A stretch of DNA of 64,000 bases from Streptomyces sp. HUAS CB01 (GCF_030406905.1 NZ_CP129137.1:682001-746000); one strand, 5' to 3'. Positions 42,529-51,582 are shown, numbered from the stretch's first letter. Numbers and translations: made by a program. The notes: generated by a model from the letters alone, not told the origin.

Positions 42529-44637
42529 TCACCAGGGATGGACGACGGAGGCGGACGAGGAGGTCGTGTAGAGCTCACCGACGGCACGGACCTCGATGCG
42601 GACGGCCCGTTCGCCCGGCTCCGGGTGCAGCCCGGAGACATGGAACGCGGTCTGGCAGGTGCCGCCGAGGAAGCGCCGGCCGCCGCCGGGGAGCACGCGG
42701 TGCAGCTCGTAGTGGCGCACGGAACCGGGAGCCGGGGTCCAGCGCAGCCTCAGCCCGGTGCCCTCGCCGTCGGTGGCGCTGCCGGTGACCCTGAGCCGCG
42801 TGGGGGCCGCGGGCCGAACGGTCGCGCGCCGTACCGCGAGTCCGCCGAGCCGGTAGGCCACGGCACCGTCGCCGGTCAGCCGGACGCCGAGGCCGCGGAG
42901 GGAGCCGGAGAAGCCGTTCAGCCGCAGGGTCGCGGTCGACCAGCCGCTGCCCCCGCGCAGGGTTCCGGCGGGTACGTAGCGGTACGGGACCGGGTCGCCC
43001 GGACGCTCCGGCTCCCGTGTGGCGACGGCGAGTTCGACGGTCACGGGGCCGGCGTCGGCCCGGTGGGCGAGTTCGACGACGGTGCCGGGGCCGAGCGGCA
43101 GCCGGGTCGCGTGGAGCTCCACCGTCACGGGTGCGTCGAGCGTGCCGGCGACCAGGACGCTGCTGCCGCCGCGCCAGGCGTCGGCGAAGTCGAAGGAGAC
43201 GGTGGGGCGGCGGCCCTCGGTGCGGACGACCCAGCGGCGGCCCGGCAGCAGGTCCTGCAGCCCCAGGTGGTTCCACTCGGCGTCGGAGGTGACCGTGCCG
43301 TTCTCGTACCAGCGCAGTCCGTGGCCGGTGTTGAAGGTCGTGGCGAAGGGCAGCGCGGTGACGGTGGAACGGTCGGCGACGGCGGTCGCCGGGGCGCGCC
43401 AGCCGCTGCCGCCGTCCGGGACGGACGGGTCCAGCGAGGGGCCCGTCCAGAAGCGGTCGTCGGCCGCGTGGAACTGGCCCGGCGTACGGTCCGCGGGTAG
43501 ATGGTTGCGCGTCCACTCGGGCCGGTAGAAGCCGTAGGAGACGACGTGGTCCCGGTCGCGCGGGATGATCGCGTCCCAGTCGACGACCTTGTTCCAGCCG
43601 CTCGCCTCCACGTCGACACCCGCCCACAACTCGTGCCGGTCGCGCCCTATTCGCCCGGCGCGGATGCCGGAGGACGCGAGGCAGGCCGGTGTCCAGCGGA
43701 AGTCGACGAACATCGAGTCGGCGGTCCGGAAGAAGTCCTCGTTGAGCTCGTTGAGGGCGCCCTGCCAGCCCACGGTGCCGTTGACGGTCATCGCGTCGTA
43801 CCAGGTGATGCGCAGCCCCGCGGACTCGCCCCGGGCCCGGAGGTCCCGCACGAAGGCGAGCATCTCGGCGCCGAGGGCCGCGTCGCCGCCCTCCGTCTCC
43901 GCGTTGACGAACCAGCCGTCGAAGCCGTGGGCGGTGGCGACCTCGACCAGCTTGGCGGCGAGCGGGAAGCGGCCGAACGCGTCGCGCTGCACCAGGTCGC
44001 GCGTCCACCGGAGGTCGCCGCCCCAGTGCACGGGCGGCAGGAAGACCGTGCCGAGGACGGGGACGCCGTTGCGGTGGGCGGCGTCCACGACCGGGGCGTT
44101 CGGGGCGAGGATCAGCCCCTCCCCCGCCGAGCCGCCCCAGAAGACGAGCTCGTCGAGGTACGCCCAGTGCGTCAGGGCGTAGTAGTCGGCGGTGGGCGCG
44201 CCCTGCGAGGGGTTGCCCGAGGTGTGGTCGAAGGAGACGAGCGACTGGATGCGGGCCTGCCCGGTGCGTGCCGTGCGACTGGGCGGTACGGGGGTGAAAC
44301 GCCGGGCGAGCGGTACGGCCGCGGTGTTGAAGGGCAGGTCCGGGTCGTCCTCGGCCCGCCAGGTGCTGAGGCTGCGCCAGGTGATGCCCTCGCCGGGGGA
44401 CCCGGCGGGCAGCGAGTCGGGGAACCAGTACGAGGCGTACGGCCGGAGGTCCGGGGTCCGTCCGGCGGGTGTGCCGCGGCCGGGAGCCGTGGCGGCGCCG
44501 GACGGTGCGGCGGCGGACGATGCGGCGGCGGACGGCGGCGCCGGGGCGAGGAGGGCGGCCGCCGCTCCGGCCGCTCCGGCGAGGACGACGCTGCGACGGT
44601 TGGGGACGAGACGGGTGGGGACGACGGGCTGGGGCAT
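42529..44637 (-). CDS. Secreted GH85 endo-beta-N-acetylglucosaminidase
   Basis: 702 residues. The N-terminus 'VPNRRSVVLAGAAGAAAALL' is a twin-arginine-type signal followed by an Ala/Ser/Pro linker to about residue 65, so the enzyme is exported. The GH85 barrel shows 'YASYWFPDSLPAGSPGEGI', 'DELVFWGGSAGEGLILAPN', 'DGWFVNAETEGGD' with the N-x-E catalytic pair (N245, E247), and 'ITWYDAMTVNGTVGWQ'. Beta-sandwich domains fill residues 420-702. GH85 enzymes cut the chitobiose core of N-glycans, freeing the oligosaccharide and leaving one GlcNAc on the protein. GGAG six bases before the ATG at 44637 supports the start. Confidence 0.9.
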   Translation of the reverse strand: MPQPVVPTRLVPNRRSVVLAGAAGAAAALLAPAPPSAAASSAAAPSGAATAPGRGTPAGRTPDLRPYASYWFPDSLPAGSPGEGITWRSLSTWRAEDDPDLPFNTAAVPLARRFTPVPPSRTARTGQARIQSLVSFDHTSGNPSQGAPTADYYALTHWAYLDELVFWGGSAGEGLILAPNAPVVDAAHRNGVPVLGTVFLPPVHWGGDLRWTRDLVQRDAFGRFPLAAKLVEVATAHGFDGWFVNAETEGGDAALGAEMLAFVRDLRARGESAGLRITWYDAMTVNGTVGWQGALNELNEDFFRTADSMFVDFRWTPACLASSGIRAGRIGRDRHELWAGVDVEASGWNKVVDWDAIIPRDRDHVVSYGFYRPEWTRNHLPADRTPGQFHAADDRFWTGPSLDPSVPDGGSGWRAPATAVADRSTVTALPFATTFNTGHGLRWYENGTVTSDAEWNHLGLQDLLPGRRWVVRTEGRRPTVSFDFADAWRGGSSVLVAGTLDAPVTVELHATRLPLGPGTVVELAHRADAGPVTVELAVATREPERPGDPVPYRYVPAGTLRGGSGWSTATLRLNGFSGSLRGLGVRLTGDGAVAYRLGGLAVRRATVRPAAPTRLRVTGSATDGEGTGLRLRWTPAPGSVRHYELHRVLPGGGRRFLGGTCQTAFHVSGLHPEPGERAVRIEVRAVGELYTTSSSASVVHPW

Positions 44638-44872
44638 GGCGGGCTCCGTGTCTGTGGAGGACGAAGGACGGTGCGGCCGGAGAGCGCGCTCTCCTCGGCG
44701 GGTCAGGGGACCCGGCCGGGCAGGGAGGAGGATCGGTCCCGGACCCGTGCGGCACCGGGTGACCGGTCGCCGGGGACGGCTGGGCACGGCAACGGCACCG
44801 GCCGCCGCCCCGGGGGCGACGAGGACGGGGACGGCGCGAGCGGGCTCCGGCGGGCGGGGGTCTCCGGGGTCG
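44638..44872 (-). other. 235-bp spacer within the N-glycan operon
   Basis: The gap between the GH5 stop and the GH85 start contains no gene or strong hairpin that I can support. Open frames through it are low-complexity Gly/Arg/Pro. It could hold an extra promoter for the GH85/GH38 pair. Confidence 0.3.
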
Positions 44873-46123
44873 TCATCGGACCTCGTCCGGGGTGACGACC
44901 TCGGTGATGCCCCTGGAGGTCAGATGGCCGGCGTCGTCCGCCCGGCTCGCGAGCACCGCGGCGGGCCTGGCCCCGTCGGCGGTGAGCCGGGCGAAGGCCT
45001 CGAAGACCGCGCCGCCCGGCGCGCAGACCGAACGGCGCGGGGCCGTGTCGTCGTCGCCGGCGTCGACGACGAGCGCCGTGGTCCGGGGGACGGGCCGGTG
45101 CGGGCGCTCGTGCTGCTCGCGGACGATGCGGGCGATGGTCCGCCCCGCCGGCTTGACCGTCCGGTCGCTGGTCATCAGGCCCAGGCTGTACTCGAGTTCG
45201 GGGAAGTCGGCCAGGGAGCGCGACACGTCGTGCGAGCACCACCAGGTGACGCCCCACAGGTCCTCGCAGTCGAGGGCGTTGAGGACCGTCGCCTCGGTGA
45301 AGGTGTCCGCGTGCTCGGCGGGGACGAGCGGTGCGGGGGCACCGACCTCCTGCAGCCACACCGGGCGGTGCGGCTCGTCGGCCCATGCCTTGGACAGCTC
45401 GACGAGGTAGGCGGCGTGGTGCTCGGTCGCCGTGCCCGTGCGGCCGTGCCGCTGGGCCGTGCCGTTGAAGACCCAGGAGTGCACGGCGGTGACGGCGCCC
45501 AGCCGGGCCGAGTGCGCGGGCGTGAACGGCTGGTCGTCCTGGTACCAGGCGGCGTCGTACTCGGCGTGCAGGTGCAGCTTGCCCGGCGCGCCTTTCTCGC
45601 AGGCGGCCAGCAGCAGGCTCAGCCAGCGCTCGGCCTGCGCCGGGGTGATGCGGTCGGGGTCCGGGTGCGGTCCGGCGGAGAACTGGTTGACCTCGTTGCC
45701 GATGGTCATGCCGATGAAGTTGGGCCGGTCGGCGAGGGCTTCGGCGAGCGTGCGCAGGTACTCGGCCTGGCCTGTCACGACGTCCGGGTCGGTGAAGATG
45801 CTGCGGCGGTGCCAGGTCTGCGTCCAGGACGGCAGGAAGTCGAAGCTCGACAGGTGTCCCTGCAGTCCGTCGACGTTGACGTCCAGACCGCGTTCGGCGG
45901 CCGCGTCGGCGAGCAGGACGAGCTGCTCCACGGCCCGCGGGCGGATCAGGGTGCGGTTGGGCTGGAAGACCGGCCAGAGCGGGAAGACCCGGATGTGGTC
46001 GAGACCCAGTGCCGCGACGGAGTCCAGGTCGGCCCGTACGGCGTCGGGGTCGAAGTCGAGCCAGTGGTGGAACCACCCCTGGCTCGGGGTGTAGTTGGCG
46101 CCGAAGCGCACGCGTGAGGTCAT
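44873..46123 (-). CDS. GH5 (subfamily 18-like) beta-mannosidase
   Basis: 416 residues, no signal peptide. 'VRFGANYTPSQGWFHHWLDF' opens a (beta/alpha)8 barrel; 'IGMTIGNEVNQF' holds the acid/base E144 and 'PVWLQEVGAPAPLVP' the nucleophile E259, both at clan GH-A positions; 'LHAEYDAAWYQDDQPF' and 'VTWWCSHDVSRSL' resemble the GH5_18 group. Known GH5_18 enzymes split Man-beta-1,4-GlcNAc, the core left after alpha-mannosidase trimming of GH85 products. The neighbours (GH38, GH85, sugar importer) make that role likely; the subfamily assignment is from memory of motifs, not from a search. Confidence 0.83.
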   Translation of the reverse strand: MTSRVRFGANYTPSQGWFHHWLDFDPDAVRADLDSVAALGLDHIRVFPLWPVFQPNRTLIRPRAVEQLVLLADAAAERGLDVNVDGLQGHLSSFDFLPSWTQTWHRRSIFTDPDVVTGQAEYLRTLAEALADRPNFIGMTIGNEVNQFSAGPHPDPDRITPAQAERWLSLLLAACEKGAPGKLHLHAEYDAAWYQDDQPFTPAHSARLGAVTAVHSWVFNGTAQRHGRTGTATEHHAAYLVELSKAWADEPHRPVWLQEVGAPAPLVPAEHADTFTEATVLNALDCEDLWGVTWWCSHDVSRSLADFPELEYSLGLMTSDRTVKPAGRTIARIVREQHERPHRPVPRTTALVVDAGDDDTAPRRSVCAPGGAVFEAFARLTADGARPAAVLASRADDAGHLTSRGITEVVTPDEVR

Positions 46124-46192
46124 GTGCGTCAGAGGTTCCCTCGGAGGATACGGGGACGGACGGCCCTGCGGACCTGCTTTCGTGACGATGCG

Positions 46193-47101
46193 TCAGCCCT
46201 TGACGGCGCCCTCGCCCACGCCCCGGAAGAAGTAGCGTTGGAGGCAGGCGAACAGGACGATCAGCGGCAGCACGGCGATGATCGTGCCCGCCGCGACGAG
46301 GCGCTCGTCGTTCGCGAAGGTGCCGTGCAGATAGTTCAGCCCGATGGTCAGGGTGAAGTTCTGCGGATCGCTGAGCACGATCAGCGGCCACAGGAAGTCG
46401 TCCCAGGCGCCCATGAAGGCGAAGATGGCGACGACCGCCAGGGTGCCCTTCACCGCGGGCAACGCGATCCGCACGAACCTCTGCCAGACGTTGGCGCCGT
46501 CGACGAACGCGGCCTCCTCCACCTCGTACGGCAGGTTGAGGAAGGCGTTGCGCATCAGCAGCACGTTCAGTGCCGAGACGGACAACGGCAGCACCACGCC
46601 TACGAGCGTGTTGTTGAGCCCGAGCTCCCGCATGGTCGTGAACTGGGCGATGACGATGCCCTCCACGGGGACGAGCATCGCGAGCACGAAGGCGACCGTG
46701 GCGGCCCTGCGGCCCCGGTAGCGCAGCCGGGCGAGGGCGTAGCCGGCGAGAGCCGCGCCCGCGCAGTTGGTGACGACGTTGGCCACCGCGACGGTGAGCG
46801 AGTTGAGCGCGTAGTCCCACACCGGGATGGTCTCGGCGACACGGCTGTAGTTGGCGAACGTGGGCTGCTCGGGAAGGAAGCTCGGCGGGGAGCTGAAGAT
46901 GTCCTCGTGCGGCCCCTTGAGCGAGGTGGACAGCTGCCACAGGAACGGTCCGACGGTCAGCGCGAGGACGGCCAGCAGCAGCACGTACCGCAGCGCGATC
47001 TCCCAGACGGGCATCCTGCGGCCGCCGTCCCCTGCGCTCCGCCGGCTCCCCCGCGTGCCGCGGGCCTTCAGCGGTTCCACCTGTTCCTCCCGCCGGTTCA
47101 T
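46193..47101 (-). CDS. N-glycan oligosaccharide ABC permease (MalG type)
   Basis: 302 residues with a 33-residue basic N-terminus and six helices. 'FLWQLSTSLKGPHEDIFSSP' follows TM1, the coupling loop is 'YEVEEAAFVDGANVWQRFVR', and the protein ends 'QRYFFRGVGEGAVKG', the standard MalG-type tail. Its ATG overlaps the stop of the other permease (ATGA, 47098-47101 on the minus strand). It forms the inner-membrane channel with that partner; MsiK or another shared ATPase must energise it, as none is encoded here. Confidence 0.88.
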   Translation of the reverse strand: MNRREEQVEPLKARGTRGSRRSAGDGGRRMPVWEIALRYVLLLAVLALTVGPFLWQLSTSLKGPHEDIFSSPPSFLPEQPTFANYSRVAETIPVWDYALNSLTVAVANVVTNCAGAALAGYALARLRYRGRRAATVAFVLAMLVPVEGIVIAQFTTMRELGLNNTLVGVVLPLSVSALNVLLMRNAFLNLPYEVEEAAFVDGANVWQRFVRIALPAVKGTLAVVAIFAFMGAWDDFLWPLIVLSDPQNFTLTIGLNYLHGTFANDERLVAAGTIIAVLPLIVLFACLQRYFFRGVGEGAVKG

Positions 47102-48075
47102 GCCTCCTCCTTGCGGTCGGCGCGCAGCACCAGCAGCATCAGCGCGACCGTCACGACGAAGACGACCACCGAGATCGCCGAGGCGTAGCCGACCCGGCCG
47201 CTCAGTCCGGTGCCGGTGCGCTGGACGAGCATGACGAGGGTGGTGTCCTCGCCCGCGGGGCCCCCGTCCGGGCCCGCCATCAGATAGACCTCGGAGAAGA
47301 CCTTGAACGCCGCGACCGAGGAGAGCGCACCCACCAGCACCATGGTGGAGCGGACGGCGGGCAGGGTGACGGTGAGGAAGCGGCGTACGGCGCCCGCGCC
47401 GTCCACGGACGCCGCCTCGTGGAGCTCGCGCGGGACGTTCGCCAGCGCGGCCAGATAAATGATCATGTAGTAGCCGAGGCCCTTCCAGACCGTGACCGTC
47501 ATGGCGCTCAGCAGGAGCAGCCACTGGTCGCTGAGAAAGCCGACCCGGCCGACCCCGACCGCCTCCAGCACCGCGTTCACCAGCCCGCGCTCGTCCAGCA
47601 GCCACACCCAGATCAGCCCGACCACCACGATGGAGGCGACGACGGGGGTGTAGAAGGCGGAGCGGAAGAAGGTGATGCCCGGGACCTGCTTCTGCACGAG
47701 CAGCGCCAGCATCAGCGGCAGGACCACCAGCGCGGGCACGACTCCGAGCACGTACAGCGTGCTGTTGCGCAGCCCGGTCCAGAACATCTCGTCGCCGAGC
47801 ATCTCCCGGTAGTTGTCCGGCCCCACGAACCGGCCGGGGATCAGCGTCCTGCGGTCCGTGAAGGAGTTGGCCACCGTGGAGAGGAACGGGTAGAGGCTGA
47901 AGGCGCCGGCGACCAGCAGCCCGGGGGCCGCGAACAGCCAGGGGCTGGTGGGCAGATGCCGTCTGATCCGATTGCGTCCGTCCCGTGGCCGGCCGCCGGG
48001 AGAGGGGCTCTTCGGGGCGCGCCCCTCCGCCGTGCTGCCGGAGGGCGCCGCCGGGGAAGTGGTGGGGGTCGTCAT
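47098..48075 (-). CDS. N-glycan oligosaccharide ABC permease (MalF type)
   Basis: 325 residues. A flexible, Ser/Pro/Arg-rich tail of about 40 residues leads to TM1 ('SPWLFAAPGLLVAGAFSLYP'), followed by the usual 'FTDRRTLIPGRFVGPDNYRE' loop and five more helices. The coupling loop is 'ELHEAASVDGAGAVRRFLT'. The start at ATG 48075 is chosen because the family begins there; upstream in-frame codons lack a ribosome site. It lies 29 bp after the binding-protein gene and overlaps the second permease, giving the usual binding protein-MalF-MalG order. Confidence 0.88.
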   Translation of the reverse strand: MTTPTTSPAAPSGSTAEGRAPKSPSPGGRPRDGRNRIRRHLPTSPWLFAAPGLLVAGAFSLYPFLSTVANSFTDRRTLIPGRFVGPDNYREMLGDEMFWTGLRNSTLYVLGVVPALVVLPLMLALLVQKQVPGITFFRSAFYTPVVASIVVVGLIWVWLLDERGLVNAVLEAVGVGRVGFLSDQWLLLLSAMTVTVWKGLGYYMIIYLAALANVPRELHEAASVDGAGAVRRFLTVTLPAVRSTMVLVGALSSVAAFKVFSEVYLMAGPDGGPAGEDTTLVMLVQRTGTGLSGRVGYASAISVVVFVVTVALMLLVLRADRKEEA

Positions 48076-48104
48076 GGCCGTGTCCGGTTCCCGCTCGTCC
48101 GGTC

Positions 48105-49406
48105 TCAGCTCTGCTTCAGCAGCCGGTCGCATGCCTTGACAGCGTTGTCAAGTGCTTCCTTCGGGCTCTCCTTGCCCTGGAGCGCCCTCGCGACGGCGTT
48201 GCGCAGCTCGGTCTTCATCTGGTCGCTCATCAGCACCGGGGTGTAGTTGACCGCGGTCTTCAGGGACTTGGCGGCGGCGATCCGCACCCGCGTCCCGTCG
48301 GTACCGTCCTCCTCGGTGAAGTACGGGTCGTCGAGGGAGCCCGCAGTGCTCGGGAAGATGGCGACCTGCTTCGCGAACTCCATCTGGTGCCGGGCGTCGG
48401 TGACGAAGTGGGCGAAGGCGACGGCGGCGGGGGTCCGCTCGGTCCGGGCGTTCACCATCACGCCCATCACGTACATGTTGTCCTTGCCGGTGCTGCTGAT
48501 CTGCTCGGTGATGCCGATGTTCTGGTACAGCGTCGGGGCGTCCTTCTTGAACTTCTCCAGGTCCAGCGCGGAGCCCGGGTTCATCGCCACGGCCTGGGTG
48601 AGGAACTTCTTGCCGGCCGACTCGGGCGTGGCGGTGAGCGCCTGCGGGTCGAGCGCCTTCGCGTCGTACAGCTCCTTGTACTTGGTGAGGAGTTCGACGC
48701 CCTTGGCGTCGTTGAAGGTGAAGGCCGTACCCTCGTCGTTCATCAACTGCACGCCGTAGCGGCCGAAGTCCTCGATGGTGGGGATGTTGGCCAGCGTGGC
48801 GATCTTCCCGTCGCTCTTCTCGGCTATCCGCAGCGACTGCGCGAAGAGTTCGTCGTACGTCGTGGGGGGCTTCTCCGCGTCGAGCCCGGCCTCCTCGAAG
48901 AGGCGCTTGTTGTAGAACAATGGGCCGGTGTTGAGGTACCAGGGGAAGGCGTACGTGCCCTCCATCCCCGGGATGCCGTGGCCGGCCCAGGCGCCCGGCA
49001 GGTACTCCTTCCTGTACTCCGCGGCCGCCTTGTCGAGGTCGAGCGCCAGACCGGCCTTGGCGAGCGGGGCGAGAAGGTCCGGGGAGACGTTCACGACGTC
49101 GGGGAGGGTGCCGCCGGCGGCGTCGGCACTGAGCTTGTCGGCGTAGCCCTCCGCGGGCTGGTCGATCCACTTCACCTCGGTGCCGGGGTACTTCTTCTCG
49201 AACTCGGCGATGAGGCCGGTGAAGTAGGGCTTGAAGTTGGCCTGCAGGTTCCAGGTCTGGAACGTGATGCTGCCTTCTACCTTGCCGGAGGCGTCCGCCG
49301 CGCCTCCGGCGCCGGACCCTCCTCCGCAGGCGCTCAGCGGCAGGACGACGGCGAGGGCGGCGGCAGCGGCGACTGCTCTGCGGGCGGTACGGCGGGGGAT
49401 ACGCAC
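48105..49406 (-). CDS. N-glycan oligosaccharide-binding lipoprotein
   Basis: 433 residues. 'RIPRRTARRAVAAAAALAVV' leads to lipobox LSAC (Cys about residue 26) and a Gly/Ala linker, so it is a lipid-anchored binding protein. Family 1 motifs are 'SITFQTWNLQANFKPYFTGL', 'GTLPDVVNVSPDLLAPLAKA', 'YAFPWYLNTGPLFYNKRLFE' and 'FLTQAVAMNPGSALDLEKF'. The aromatic-rich cleft segment suits sugar binding. The GTG at 49406 has AAAGGAG ten bases upstream. It is the first gene of the operon and should be the most expressed; substrate is inferred from the GH85, GH38 and GH5 genes downstream. Confidence 0.87.
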   Translation of the reverse strand: MRIPRRTARRAVAAAAALAVVLPLSACGGGSGAGGAADASGKVEGSITFQTWNLQANFKPYFTGLIAEFEKKYPGTEVKWIDQPAEGYADKLSADAAGGTLPDVVNVSPDLLAPLAKAGLALDLDKAAAEYRKEYLPGAWAGHGIPGMEGTYAFPWYLNTGPLFYNKRLFEEAGLDAEKPPTTYDELFAQSLRIAEKSDGKIATLANIPTIEDFGRYGVQLMNDEGTAFTFNDAKGVELLTKYKELYDAKALDPQALTATPESAGKKFLTQAVAMNPGSALDLEKFKKDAPTLYQNIGITEQISSTGKDNMYVMGVMVNARTERTPAAVAFAHFVTDARHQMEFAKQVAIFPSTAGSLDDPYFTEEDGTDGTRVRIAAAKSLKTAVNYTPVLMSDQMKTELRNAVARALQGKESPKEALDNAVKACDRLLKQS

Positions 49407-49590
49407 GGTGGATCGGCTCCTTTGCTCGGCCCGGCGTGGTGGCGGCGTCCGGCGCACGAGGTGCCGCGGACGCTGGGAGCAGACCCTGCATCGCGTTCCG
49501 GGGAAAAGTCAATGGATTGACCCGAGGAAATCCAATTTCTCTGACATCAGTGCAGGTCAGAAGCATGTGCGCCAAGTCTTGCGTGATCTG

Positions 49591-49634
49591 CTAATGCGCT
49601 TTAGAGTGCAACTGCTCAAGCGCATTAGTGCACT
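49591..49634. promoter_or_regulatory. LacI-type operator candidate of the N-glycan locus
   Basis: CTAATGCGCTT (49591-49601) and AAGCGCATTAG (49618-49628) are perfect 11-bp inverted arms 16 bases apart; an AGTGCACT palindrome (49627-49634) abuts the right arm. They sit in the 258-bp divergent gap between the binding-protein gene and lacI, 30 bp before the lacI start, in an AT-richer island that should contain both promoters. Most likely bound by the adjacent LacI protein. Confidence 0.6.
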
Positions 49635-49664
49635 GAGGTGACCGAGGCCGGGAAAGGGGCACGG

Positions 49665-50756
49665 GTGGGAGCGAATCCCCCGTCCAAGGACGCGTCGCAG
49701 CGCAGGCGGGCCCCGGCACGCCGGCCGACGATGAAGGACATCGCCCGCCGGGCGGGCGTCTCGGAGAGCGCCGTGTCCTTCGCGCTCAACGACCGGCCCG
49801 GGGTCTCGGAGGCCACCCGCGACCGGGTGCGCCGGGTCGCCGAACAGCTCGGCTGGCGGCCGAGCACGGCCGCCCGCGCCCTGTCCGGGGAGGGCGCGGC
49901 GACGGTGGGCCTGGTGGTCGCACGACCCGCGGGGACGCTCGGTGTCGACTCGTTCTTCCTCCAGCTGATCTCCGGTGTCCAGGAGGTGCTGTCGGAGCGC
50001 CATCTCGGTCTGCTCTTCCAGGTGGTGGAGGACGTGGACGCCGAGTGCGCGGTGTACCGCCGCTGGTGGGCCGAGCACCGGGTGGACGGCGTGCTCGTCG
50101 TCGACCCGCGCACCGACGACCCCCGGCCGGCCCTGCTCGACGAACTCGGCCTGCCGGGCGTGGTGATCGGCGGTGCCCCCGAGGAGGGCGGCCCGGGACT
50201 GTCCACCGTGTGGGCGGACGACGCCGGGGCGATGGCGTCCGTCGTCGGTCGGCTCCATGCGCTCGGGCACCGGCGGATCGTGCACATCGCCGGCCTGCCC
50301 GGCCTCGCGCACACCGAGCGGCGTATCCGCTCACTGCGGGCGGAGGCCGCGCGGCTGGGGCTGACCGAGGTCCGCTCCGTCACCACCGACTACTCGGACG
50401 CGGAGGGCGCGGCGGTCACCCGCGGCGTGCTCTCGGGCGACGCCCCGCCGACCGCCCTGGTCTACGACAACGACGTGATGGCCGTGGCCGGGGTGGCCGC
50501 GGCCACGGGTCTCGGCTGCGCGGTGCCCGAGGACGTCTCGATCGTCGCCTGGGAGGACTCGGCCCTGTGCCGCCTGGTCGATCCCTGGCTCGCGGCCCTC
50601 TCGCGGGACACGGTCTCCTTCGGCCGAAGCGCGGCGGGCGAACTCACCGCGCTCCTCGACGGCGGGACCGCGCGTACCGTCCGCGTCCCGGTTCCCCGGC
50701 TGATCGAGCGGGCGAGCATCGGGCCGGTCCGGACGGCGGCGGCCGGCGGGCCGTGA
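49665..50756 (+). CDS. LacI-family repressor of the N-glycan locus
   Basis: 363 residues. The DNA-binding domain reads 'TMKDIARRAGVSESAVSFAL' followed by 'NDRPGVSEATRDRVRRVAEQ' and the hinge 'RPSTAARALSGE'. The ligand domain is a ribose-binding-protein fold ('ATVGLVVARPAGTLGVDSFF', 'RIVHIAGLPGLAHTERR', 'ALVYDNDVMAVAGVAAATGL', 'DVSIVAWEDSALCRLVDPWL'). The GTG at 49665 has AAAGGGG five bases upstream and is preferred over GTG 49638, which has no ribosome site and lies within the operator cluster. It is divergent from the importer/glycosidase operon, so it probably represses that operon and itself until a mannose-containing sugar binds. Confidence 0.88.
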   Translation: MGANPPSKDASQRRRAPARRPTMKDIARRAGVSESAVSFALNDRPGVSEATRDRVRRVAEQLGWRPSTAARALSGEGAATVGLVVARPAGTLGVDSFFLQLISGVQEVLSERHLGLLFQVVEDVDAECAVYRRWWAEHRVDGVLVVDPRTDDPRPALLDELGLPGVVIGGAPEEGGPGLSTVWADDAGAMASVVGRLHALGHRRIVHIAGLPGLAHTERRIRSLRAEAARLGLTEVRSVTTDYSDAEGAAVTRGVLSGDAPPTALVYDNDVMAVAGVAAATGLGCAVPEDVSIVAWEDSALCRLVDPWLAALSRDTVSFGRSAAGELTALLDGGTARTVRVPVPRLIERASIGPVRTAAAGGP

Positions 50757-50780
50757 CGGGACGCCGCCGGCCGGGAGGCG

Positions 50781-51344
50781 TCAGGAATCGGACGCCGCCG
50801 CGCCGCGGGGCCGGCGGTGCCACCAGTGGCGGCGGCGCGGGTGAACGGCGCGGCCGAGCCGGCGGCCGATGAGGAGATAACCCAGCACGGCGCCCGTGGT
50901 GTTCAGGATGACGTCGTCGATGTCGAAGGCGCGGCCCGTGACCAGAGCGCCCTGGACCAGTTCCACGAGCACCATGACCAGGGCCGTCGCCAGCAGCACC
51001 CGTACCAGTCCGCGGGCCTTCGGCACCAGGACCGGGAGCAGCACGCCGAACGGCACGCCCAGCAGCACGTTGCCGCCGAGCTGTTTGACGGTGTCGCGGA
51101 ACGCCGGCTGGGACAGGTAGTCGCGGATGGACGCACCCGGCTGGACGTTGCTGTGGGTCAGCGGTTCGGAGGCCGCCGACGGCTCCAGGGTGAGCCGGGC
51201 GAGGACCACGCTGAACGCGACGGTCGCCGCGAACGCCGCCACCACGGCGAGCGCCCGCAGGAAAGGTGCCATCGGTTCCGCTCCCGGTGCCGGCCGTGCG
51301 CCGGACTCCTTCACCGCCGTGTCGTTGCCGCCGCTGCGCCTCAT
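50781..51344 (-). CDS. VanZ-like membrane protein
   Basis: 187 residues. After a 25-residue polar start come TM1 (about 28-50, 'RALAVVAAFAATVAFSVVLA') and a loop with 'VQPGASIRDYLSQPAF'. The VanZ core follows: 'VKQLGGNVLLGVPFGVLLPV', a helix with 'VMVLVELVQ', and 'GRAFDIDDVILNTTGAVLGY', the hallmark acidic motif. The C-terminus is very basic. VanZ-family proteins are linked with glycopeptide tolerance in some bacteria, but most have no known role and no van genes are nearby. GGGGAG before the ATG supports the start. It converges on lacI with 24 bp between stops. Confidence 0.83.
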   Translation of the reverse strand: MRRSGGNDTAVKESGARPAPGAEPMAPFLRALAVVAAFAATVAFSVVLARLTLEPSAASEPLTHSNVQPGASIRDYLSQPAFRDTVKQLGGNVLLGVPFGVLLPVLVPKARGLVRVLLATALVMVLVELVQGALVTGRAFDIDDVILNTTGAVLGYLLIGRRLGRAVHPRRRHWWHRRPRGAAASDS

Positions 51345-51582
51345 GGTCGCCTCTCCCCAGCCGTGTGGGCCCGTCAGTGCCCGCACCGGCTACCCGGGGT
51401 ACGGGGGCTTCATTCCCCTCGGCCGGCCGCCCCGTCGCCCGTTTGCCGCAGGCCCTGCCGGGCGGGCGGTGGAAGGTGCGCCGGACGCAGCCCGGACGCC
51501 TGGGGTGACACCCGGCTCGTGCCCCCGGCCTGGGCTCGTCCGCTGCCCCGGCCCGCTCGCCCCGCCCGTGGACAATGGGCGC

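Noticed and set aside
39073..43500. Plus-strand open frame of about 1475 codons across the GH38 and GH85 genes
   Set aside because: It is antisense to two genes with intact catalytic motifs. Its translation is low-complexity Gly/Arg/Val/Asp, the usual mirror of GC-rich third positions.
49638..49664. Earlier GTG start for the LacI gene
   Set aside because: It has no ribosome site and falls at the edge of the operator dyad, whereas GTG 49665 has AAAGGGG at the right distance.
50760..50782. GACGCC...GGCGTC hairpin between lacI and the VanZ-like gene as a terminator
   Set aside because: Only a 6-bp stem with an 11-base loop that runs into the VanZ stop codon; too weak to list as a feature.
50781..51344. 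VanZ-like gene as evidence of a glycopeptide-resistance locus
   Set aside because: No vanH, vanA or vanX-type genes are near, and VanZ-family proteins are widespread without that role.
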